The notes beneath the pieces are model-generated. The model was not told where the DNA came from, did not search any database, and saw only the letters and a program-made list of their open reading frames with translations. The position numbers and the translations under genes were made by a program. Shown one piece after another: positions 58,817 through 64,000 of a stretch of 64,000 nucleotides of DNA (the stretch's first letter is position 1; each line of letters opens with the position of its first letter). Source of the DNA: Geojedonia litorea (GTDB lineage Bacteria > Bacteroidota > Bacteroidia > Flavobacteriales > Flavobacteriaceae); contig NZ_JBHSGP010000014.1 of the NCBI RefSeq assembly GCF_042654525.1, positions 992,001 through 1,056,000 of the forward strand, read 5' to 3'.

Positions 58817-59953
58817 ATGAAGTTGAACAAAAAAGATATATTAAATGCACTTGAAACCATTTCTGCTCCTGGTGAAGGACAAAATATGGTTGAAAGTGGT
58901 GCAGTGACCAACGTGATCACCTTTGGTGATGAGGTGATTGTAGATATTACCATTAAAAATCCAAGTTTACAGGCCAAGAAAAAAACCGAAGTTGAAATTT
59001 TAAAAACCATTCATGATAAGGTTTATGAAAAGGCCAAAATAACGGTTAACGTAAAAGTAGATGCGCCAGCTAAACCCGCGACAAATGTTATCAAAGGCAA
59101 ACCTATTCCTGGTATTCAAAATATAGTTGCTGTGGCATCAGGAAAGGGAGGCGTTGGTAAGTCTACGGTTACAGCGAATTTGGCCGTAACATTAGCCAAA
59201 ATGGGCTTTAAAGTAGGTGTGCTTGATGCCGATATTTATGGACCATCTATTCCAATTATGTTTGATGTTGAAAGTGAACGCCCATTAGCCGTCAATGTTG
59301 AAGGTAAATCTAAAATGAAACCTGTAGAGAATTATGGCGTGAAAGTTTTATCTATTGGGTTTTTTACGCAACCTAACCAAGCCGTGGTATGGCGAGGCCC
59401 TATGGCCGCAAAAGCATTAAATCAAATGATTTTTGATGCCCATTGGGGAGAATTAGATTTCATGCTCATTGACTTACCTCCTGGAACAGGAGATATCCAC
59501 TTAAGTATCATGCAGTCGCTTCCAATAACAGGAGCTGTTGTGGTAAGCACACCTCAAAATGTGGCTTTAGCTGATGCCAAAAAAGGAGTAGCGATGTTTC
59601 AACAGGAAAGTATCAATGTCCCTGTTTTAGGAATAATAGAAAATATGGCCTATTTTACCCCGGAAGAATTGCCAGAGAATAAATATTATATCTTTGGAAA
59701 AGAAGGGGCAAAGCACCTAGCTGAAGATTTAGGTGTGCCATTTATAGGTGAAATTCCATTAGTTCAAAGTATAAGAGAAGCAGGTGATGTGGGTCGTCCA
59801 GCTGCATTACAAACCGCAACGCCTTTAGAGCAAGCTTTTGAAGTCTTAACTCAAAATGTGGTTCAGGAATTAGTGAGACGAAACGACGATTTACCACCAA
59901 CAGAAGCAATTAAAATTACAACCATGGCTGGATGTGCAGCAGTTAAAAAGTAA
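58817..59953 (+). CDS. mrp: Mrp/NBP35-family ATP-binding Fe-S carrier
   Basis: 378 residues from the ATG at 58817 (the frame opens at a TTG four codons earlier). N-terminal MIP18-like domain (about 1-85), then a deviant Walker A GKGGVGKST near residue 108 and a MinD-like core with FMLIDLPPGTGD. It holds and transfers Fe-S clusters to apoproteins. Followed after 3 bases by the NifU-type scaffold. Confidence 0.95.
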   Translation: MKLNKKDILNALETISAPGEGQNMVESGAVTNVITFGDEVIVDITIKNPSLQAKKKTEVEILKTIHDKVYEKAKITVNVKVDAPAKPATNVIKGKPIPGIQNIVAVASGKGGVGKSTVTANLAVTLAKMGFKVGVLDADIYGPSIPIMFDVESERPLAVNVEGKSKMKPVENYGVKVLSIGFFTQPNQAVVWRGPMAAKALNQMIFDAHWGELDFMLIDLPPGTGDIHLSIMQSLPITGAVVVSTPQNVALADAKKGVAMFQQESINVPVLGIIENMAYFTPEELPENKYYIFGKEGAKHLAEDLGVPFIGEIPLVQSIREAGDVGRPAALQTATPLEQAFEVLTQNVVQELVRRNDDLPPTEAIKITTMAGCAAVKK

Positions 59954-59956
59954 GGT

Positions 59957-60199
59957 ATGACGACAGAAGAACTTAAAATTAATGTTGAAAAAGCTTTAGA
60001 TGAGATTCGTCCGTTTTTACAAAGTGATGGGGGTAATATTTCACTGTTGTCTATTGAAAATGATAAATTAGTGCGCGTGCAATTAGAAGGCGCTTGCGTG
60101 GGTTGTAGCGTCAACCAAATGACCTTGAAATCTGGAGTTGAAATGACCATTAAAAAATACGCACCACAAATAGAACAAGTGATTAATGTAGAACATTAA
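59957..60199 (+). CDS. NifU C-terminal domain (Nfu) Fe-S scaffold
   Basis: 80 residues with Cys47 and Cys50 (CVGCS), which bind a 4Fe-4S cluster between two subunits. It partners with Mrp for cluster delivery; the gene order mrp-nfu is common in Bacteroidota. Confidence 0.94.
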   Translation: MTTEELKINVEKALDEIRPFLQSDGGNISLLSIENDKLVRVQLEGACVGCSVNQMTLKSGVEMTIKKYAPQIEQVINVEH

Positions 60200-60261
60200 G
60201 AAGGTTAGGTTATAATAAGAGTTATTTCTAGTAAATACTTGTTCTTGAAATTGAGATATTC

Positions 60262-61329
60262 ATGATTAAAACAGATATACTTATCATTGGTGCGGGACCA
60301 ACAGGCTTATTTACAGTTTTTGAAGCTGGATTATTAAAACTTAAATGCCATCTTATTGATGCTTTACCACAGCCTGGAGGTCAATGTTCCGAAATATATC
60401 CCAAAAAGCCAATTTATGATATTCCTGCCTATCCCGAAATTTTAGCTGGTGATTTAACCGAGCGTCTTTTAGAGCAATGCAAACAGTTTGAACCAGGATT
60501 TACTTTAGGCGAGCGCGCTGAAACCATAGACAAGCAGGAGGATGGAAGTTTTATTGTCACTACTAATAAAGGAACAAAGCATCATGCCCCAATTGTGGCT
60601 ATTGCTGGTGGTTTAGGTAGTTTCGAACCTCGAAAACCCTTGATTCATAACATTCATTTATTCGAAGATAAAGGGGTTGAGTACTTCATAAAAGATCCCG
60701 AAATGTATCGCAACAAGCGTGTAGTTATTTCTGGAGGAGGAGATTCTGCTTTAGACTGGAGTATTTTCCTTTCAGATGTGGCAAGTGAAGTTACTTTGAT
60801 TCATAGACGAAATGAATTCCGTGGTGCCTTAGATTCAGTTGATAAAGTTCAGGAATTAAAAAACAAAGGAAAAATCCAGCTTATCACGCCCGCTGAAGTG
60901 ATAGGTATTGTTGGTGATTATGAGGTAAGTGCTGTGGTGGTTAAACAATCTGATAATATCCATATTGATAAGGAATTCGAAATTGAATGTGACCATTTTA
61001 TACCTTTATTTGGGTTGTCGCCAAAACTTGGCCCTATTGCCAATTGGGGACTCGAAATTGAAAAGAATGCCATCAAGGTTAACAATGCATTAGATTATCA
61101 AACCAATATTCCTGGAATTTTTGCAATAGGGGATGTTAATACCTATCCGGGAAAATTAAAACTCATTCTCTGTGGTTTTCATGAAGCCACATTAATGTGT
61201 CAAGCGGCGTATCAAATTATAAATCCAGGCAAAAAATATGTGTTGAAGTATACCACAGTAAGTGGTATAGATGGCTTTGATGGAACACGAAAAGAAGCAC
61301 CGAAGGCCACGGTGAAATCAATTAATTAA
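60262..61329 (+). CDS. Ferredoxin-NADP reductase, thioredoxin-reductase-like (YumC type)
   Basis: 355 residues. FAD loop IIGAGPTGLF near residue 8 and NADP loop VVISGGGDSALDW near 155; no CxxC disulfide of thioredoxin reductase is present. Such homodimeric enzymes reduce ferredoxin with NADPH. The 2Fe-2S ferredoxin gene follows after 33 bases, supporting the pair. Confidence 0.93.
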   Translation: MIKTDILIIGAGPTGLFTVFEAGLLKLKCHLIDALPQPGGQCSEIYPKKPIYDIPAYPEILAGDLTERLLEQCKQFEPGFTLGERAETIDKQEDGSFIVTTNKGTKHHAPIVAIAGGLGSFEPRKPLIHNIHLFEDKGVEYFIKDPEMYRNKRVVISGGGDSALDWSIFLSDVASEVTLIHRRNEFRGALDSVDKVQELKNKGKIQLITPAEVIGIVGDYEVSAVVVKQSDNIHIDKEFEIECDHFIPLFGLSPKLGPIANWGLEIEKNAIKVNNALDYQTNIPGIFAIGDVNTYPGKLKLILCGFHEATLMCQAAYQIINPGKKYVLKYTTVSGIDGFDGTRKEAPKATVKSIN

Positions 61330-61362
61330 TCTTTATTTCCTGACTCCTAATCACTAAATTTT

Positions 61363-61695
61363 ATGGAACAAGACATTACAATAAAAATCATCGATAGAGA
61401 AGGCGTAGCACATGAAGTGTTAGCACCCACCGATATGGCAATGAATCTCATGGAAGTTGTGCGCAGTTATGAACTAGCCCCAGAAGGAACCATTGGAGTT
61501 TGTGGCGGTATGGCGATGTGTGCTTCATGTCAATGTTATGTATTATCAGAACATACACTTCCTGAAATGCAAGATGATGAAGAAGCTATGTTAAGTGAAG
61601 CATTTTATGTAAAAGATAATAGCAGATTGGGCTGCCAAATTCAAATGACGCCTGAAATGAATGGATTAGAGGTTGAACTTGCCCCTGAAAGTTAG
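61363..61695 (+). CDS. 2Fe-2S ferredoxin (adrenodoxin type)
   Basis: 110 residues. Cluster ligands Cys47, 53, 56 and 91, the adrenodoxin-type C-x5-C-x2-C-x34-C spacing. Likely partner of the upstream reductase and an electron source for Fe-S or P450-like systems. Overlaps the convergent metallophosphoesterase by 4 bases. Confidence 0.94.
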   Translation: MEQDITIKIIDREGVAHEVLAPTDMAMNLMEVVRSYELAPEGTIGVCGGMAMCASCQCYVLSEHTLPEMQDDEEAMLSEAFYVKDNSRLGCQIQMTPEMNGLEVELAPES

Positions 61696-62606
61696 ACTTC
61701 GGTTTTGTAATCTATTAATTTTTGAGGACCTTCAAGAAGTATTCTAACAATTTGAAGTGTTCCGTCTTCTTTGGTGGCAATTTGCCATTTAATTAATGAA
61801 ATTTCACCATTTTCAATTTCAATGCCTGTAATGCTTCTAGGGTGAACACAACTTCCGTCATTAAAAAATGCAATATCACCAGGTTCTGGAAATCTTGGAC
61901 GATGTGTATGGCCAACTATAGTAATACGGTTTTGGTTGTCGGCTATCCATTTTTTGGTGCGTCGTTCTATCTTAATTAATTCCTTGTAATTTTTAGCGGG
62001 ACTTGTAGGGTCTGCAATACCCATGACGTTTAAAGGTTTCCAAAGAACTCTGACTAAAAACCTGCTCCACTTCCAAAAGGTATAGTTCCACCAATCGGCC
62101 TGGTGGCCATGAGCTAAAAAAAGCTCTTGTTGGGTTTCGGTATGTTTTAAAACAATACCTTCATGATATTTAATTCCGCAAAACAAATCGACATGTTCAC
62201 CTAGTTTTTTATCAAAATAGGTTGAAAGCTGTTTTGTTACATAGTTTGGATTACGATAGACCATATCATGGTTTCCCCAGATGAGATGCAATCTGTTTTG
62301 CTCATGAAAAAGTTTCATGAGTAAATAAACGTTTTGATGTGCTTCAAAAATGGGTTCGAATGAAAGATTTTCCCATAATTCATCACCGTCACCAAGTTCA
62401 CAATATTGAAATCCTTCGGCGTAATAATGTTTTAAAGCGTGAAAATAAATATTGCGATTATTGGCGAAATCATCAGCAAAACTATTGTCTCCGCGATGAC
62501 AATCACTAAACAGAATAAATTTATCAGTGTTTGAAAACGGAATAACTTTAGCGTTTTGATAAGCGCGATTAAATCGAGTTGCAGATGACATGTTGTAAAT
62601 ATCCAT
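61692..62606 (-). CDS. Metallophosphoesterase (calcineurin-like)
   Basis: 304 residues. All five metal motifs are present: DCHRGD, GDGDE, GNHD, a lone His (HGHQADW) and GHTH. The size and order resemble UDP-2,3-diacylglucosamine hydrolases, but the match is not close enough to name LpxH. An ATG 15 bases downstream (62591) is also possible. The T run of the gcdH terminator ends right at the first ATG. Confidence 0.85.
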   Translation of the reverse strand: MDIYNMSSATRFNRAYQNAKVIPFSNTDKFILFSDCHRGDNSFADDFANNRNIYFHALKHYYAEGFQYCELGDGDELWENLSFEPIFEAHQNVYLLMKLFHEQNRLHLIWGNHDMVYRNPNYVTKQLSTYFDKKLGEHVDLFCGIKYHEGIVLKHTETQQELFLAHGHQADWWNYTFWKWSRFLVRVLWKPLNVMGIADPTSPAKNYKELIKIERRTKKWIADNQNRITIVGHTHRPRFPEPGDIAFFNDGSCVHPRSITGIEIENGEISLIKWQIATKEDGTLQIVRILLEGPQKLIDYKTEV

Positions 62607-62636
62607 AAAAAAAGCGAGTTATTACACCCGCTTTTT
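62607..62636 (-). terminator. Terminator of gcdH
   Basis: On the minus strand, an 11-base-pair stem with one mismatch and a run of seven T, ending at the start of the metallophosphoesterase gene. Confidence 0.75.
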
Positions 62637-62652
62637 GAAATACACTTTATAT

Positions 62653-63831
62653 CTATTTAAATGCATTTAGCCCTGTTATATCCAATCCGGTAATAAGTAA
62701 ATGGATATCATGTGTGCCTTCATAAGTGATAACGCTTTCTAAGTTCATGGAATGGCGCATGATACTATACTCGCCTGTAATGCCCATGCCGCCAAGAATT
62801 TGACGTGCTTCACGAGCTATATTTATGGCCATATCCACGTTATTGCGTTTTGCCATAGATATTTGAGCCGAAGTTGCTTTCCCCTCATTTCGTAAAACAC
62901 CAAGTCGCCAAGTTAGCAACTGTGCTTTTGTGATTTCAGTAATCATTTCGGCAAGCTTTTTTTGTTGTAATTGAAATTGACCAATAGGTTTTCCAAACTG
63001 CATACGTTCTTTACTATATCGTAAGGCTGTATCGTAGCAATCCATTGCGGCTCCAATAGCCCCCCAAGCGATACCGTAGCGTGCAGAATCCAAACAACCT
63101 AAAGGCGCACCCAACCCTGATTTGTTAGGAAGTAAATTTTCTTTTGGAACTTTAACATTATCAAAAATTAATTCTCCAGTTGCCGAAGCTCTTAAGGACC
63201 ATTTATTATGGGTTTCTGGGGTTGAAAATCCTTCCATTCCTCGTTCAACAATTAAACCATGAACGCGCCCAGACTCATCTTTAGCCCAAACTACAGCAAC
63301 TTGTGCAAACGGTGCGTTTGAGATCCACATTTTAGCTCCATTCAAAAGATAATGGTCGCCCATATCCTTAAAGTTAGTCACCATTCCGCCAGGGTTGCTT
63401 CCATGGTCTGGTTCAGTCAAGCCAAAACATCCCATCCATTCTCCACTAGCTAATTTTGGCAGGTATTTTTGGCGTTGGGCTTCGTTACCATATTTCCAAA
63501 TAGGATACATTACTAATGAAGATTGTACTGATGCTGTACTTCTAACTCCAGAGTCGCCACGCTCAATTTCTTGCATAATTAAACCATAACTGATTTGATC
63601 TAATCCTGCACCACCATACTCTAAAGGAATGTAAGGTCCAAATGCCCCAATTTCTGCTAAACCACTAATAATTTGTGTGGGAAATTCAGCTTTTTGGGCA
63701 TAATCTTCAATGATTGGCGAAACTTCACGTTTTACCCAGTCTCTGGCGGCATCGCGCACTAATTTGTGTTCTTCAGTTAAAAGTTCATCAAGATTATAAT
63801 AATCTGGAGCTTGAAAAAGGTCTGGTTTCAT
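62653..63831 (-). CDS. gcdH: Glutaryl-CoA dehydrogenase
   Basis: FAD acyl-CoA dehydrogenase that oxidises and decarboxylates glutaryl-CoA to crotonyl-CoA, the final stage of lysine and tryptophan breakdown. 392 residues. The catalytic Glu is in SVITYEGTHDIH (about residue 371), identical in pattern to human GCDH, and the substrate-selecting Arg lies in GVRSTASVQSSL. A -7 box is at 63883-63890. Confidence 0.94.
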   Translation of the reverse strand: MKPDLFQAPDYYNLDELLTEEHKLVRDAARDWVKREVSPIIEDYAQKAEFPTQIISGLAEIGAFGPYIPLEYGGAGLDQISYGLIMQEIERGDSGVRSTASVQSSLVMYPIWKYGNEAQRQKYLPKLASGEWMGCFGLTEPDHGSNPGGMVTNFKDMGDHYLLNGAKMWISNAPFAQVAVVWAKDESGRVHGLIVERGMEGFSTPETHNKWSLRASATGELIFDNVKVPKENLLPNKSGLGAPLGCLDSARYGIAWGAIGAAMDCYDTALRYSKERMQFGKPIGQFQLQQKKLAEMITEITKAQLLTWRLGVLRNEGKATSAQISMAKRNNVDMAINIAREARQILGGMGITGEYSIMRHSMNLESVITYEGTHDIHLLITGLDITGLNAFK

Positions 63832-63882
63832 TTGATTTTTTTAAGTCATTCGGATTAAATATTCCCGAAAATTTAACGACTC

Positions 63883-63890
63883 CAAAGTTA
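63883..63890 (-). promoter_or_regulatory. -7 box of gcdH
   Basis: TAACTTTG on the minus strand, matching TAnnTTTG, 51 bases before the ATG. The last 110 bases of the window show no gene I can support. Confidence 0.45.
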
Positions 63891-64000
63891 GGTATTACTT
63901 CTCAAATCGATAAAAAAATATTGAGAAATAATTAAAAAAGAGGTAATAATTTTATGAATATGATAAAGTTGTTTTGTATTTAGAGGTACTATTCAGATGA

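Noticed and set aside
63954..63983. Short ATG frame at the window end
   Set aside because: Nine codons only; nothing supports translation.
1..64000. CRISPR arrays, tRNA/rRNA genes, insertion sequences, prophage
   Set aside because: No spaced direct repeats, no cloverleaf-like CCA-ending sequence, no transposase or integrase frame and no flanking inverted repeats were found by eye.

Overview
The window looks like a stretch of core chromosome from a marine-type member of the Flavobacteriaceae (Bacteroidota). The evidence is A+T-rich DNA, promoters of the Bacteroidota type (-7 box TAnnTTTG), little sign of Shine-Dalgarno sequences, and lineage markers: a 29-residue AURKAIP1/COX24-like basic peptide, a type IX secretion sorting domain, DUF3127, DUF3098, DUF4271, DUF4296 and DUF4301 proteins, single-chain glycyl-tRNA synthetase, bacterial GGGP synthase and a TPP-riboswitch-controlled TonB receptor. 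The genus (something like Winogradskyella, Olleya or Lacinutrix) is a guess. I see no rRNA, tRNA, CRISPR, prophage or insertion sequence.

Layout. 1-6.2 kb: mutY (cut by the window edge), divergent from HU, the small basic peptide and RNase G; then an aldo/keto reductase, an OmpA-type lipoprotein and exonuclease III on the minus strand. 6.2-19.1 kb: a 1136-residue putative outer-membrane protein, glyS, a coiled-coil membrane protein, comF, a large Ig-like lipoprotein, an omega-amidase-type hydrolase, a GNAT, a methionine/kynurenine-type aminotransferase and ahcY. 19.2-26.8 kb: a tightly packed plus-strand run (Sfp-type transferase, GGGP synthase, thiamine-binding protein, PnuC/PnuT transporter, NadR-like kinase, DUF4301, ArfB), then a TPP riboswitch and a TonB receptor. 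Together these form a probable thiamine-salvage module.

26.8-41.9 kb: greA, HIT protein, an orphan sensor kinase with a Zn-ribbon membrane protein, flavin reductase, the DUF3127 protein, aat, tag and a TonB-like protein. Then comes the minus-strand run ftsX - lipoprotein - DUF3098 - uppP - truB, followed by panE, leuS with an overlapping SemiSWEET gene, a membrane Zn peptidase and an Lrp regulator. 41.9-53.9 kb: a saccharopine-dehydrogenase family enzyme, DUF423, pckA, hemD-DUF4271, dolichol-phosphate-mannose-synthase-like enzyme, pyrC, DUF4296, an epimerase, tyrS, a YHS protein, a LuxE-like adenylating enzyme and a protein that is almost only a T9SS sorting domain. 54.1-64 kb: a PhoB/PhoR-like two-component pair, a glycosyltransferase, trmB, a LysE-type exporter, an alkyltransferase-like protein, then an iron-sulfur/electron-transfer group (mrp, nfu, ferredoxin reductase, ferredoxin), a metallophosphoesterase and glutaryl-CoA dehydrogenase.

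Most of the window is housekeeping. The parts that repay a second look are the thiamine module and its riboswitch, the leader structures before greA and aat, several apparently leaderless genes, the SSB-like tail on the DUF3127 protein, and a few proteins that keep a fold but have lost the usual catalytic or metal-binding residues. Where the longest reading frame begins with TTG inside a promoter box, I moved the start to the downstream ATG. No spaces longer than about 300 bases are empty: 1310-1625 holds the small-peptide gene and a terminator, and 53920-54200 (about 280 bases) holds only a 24-codon ORF.
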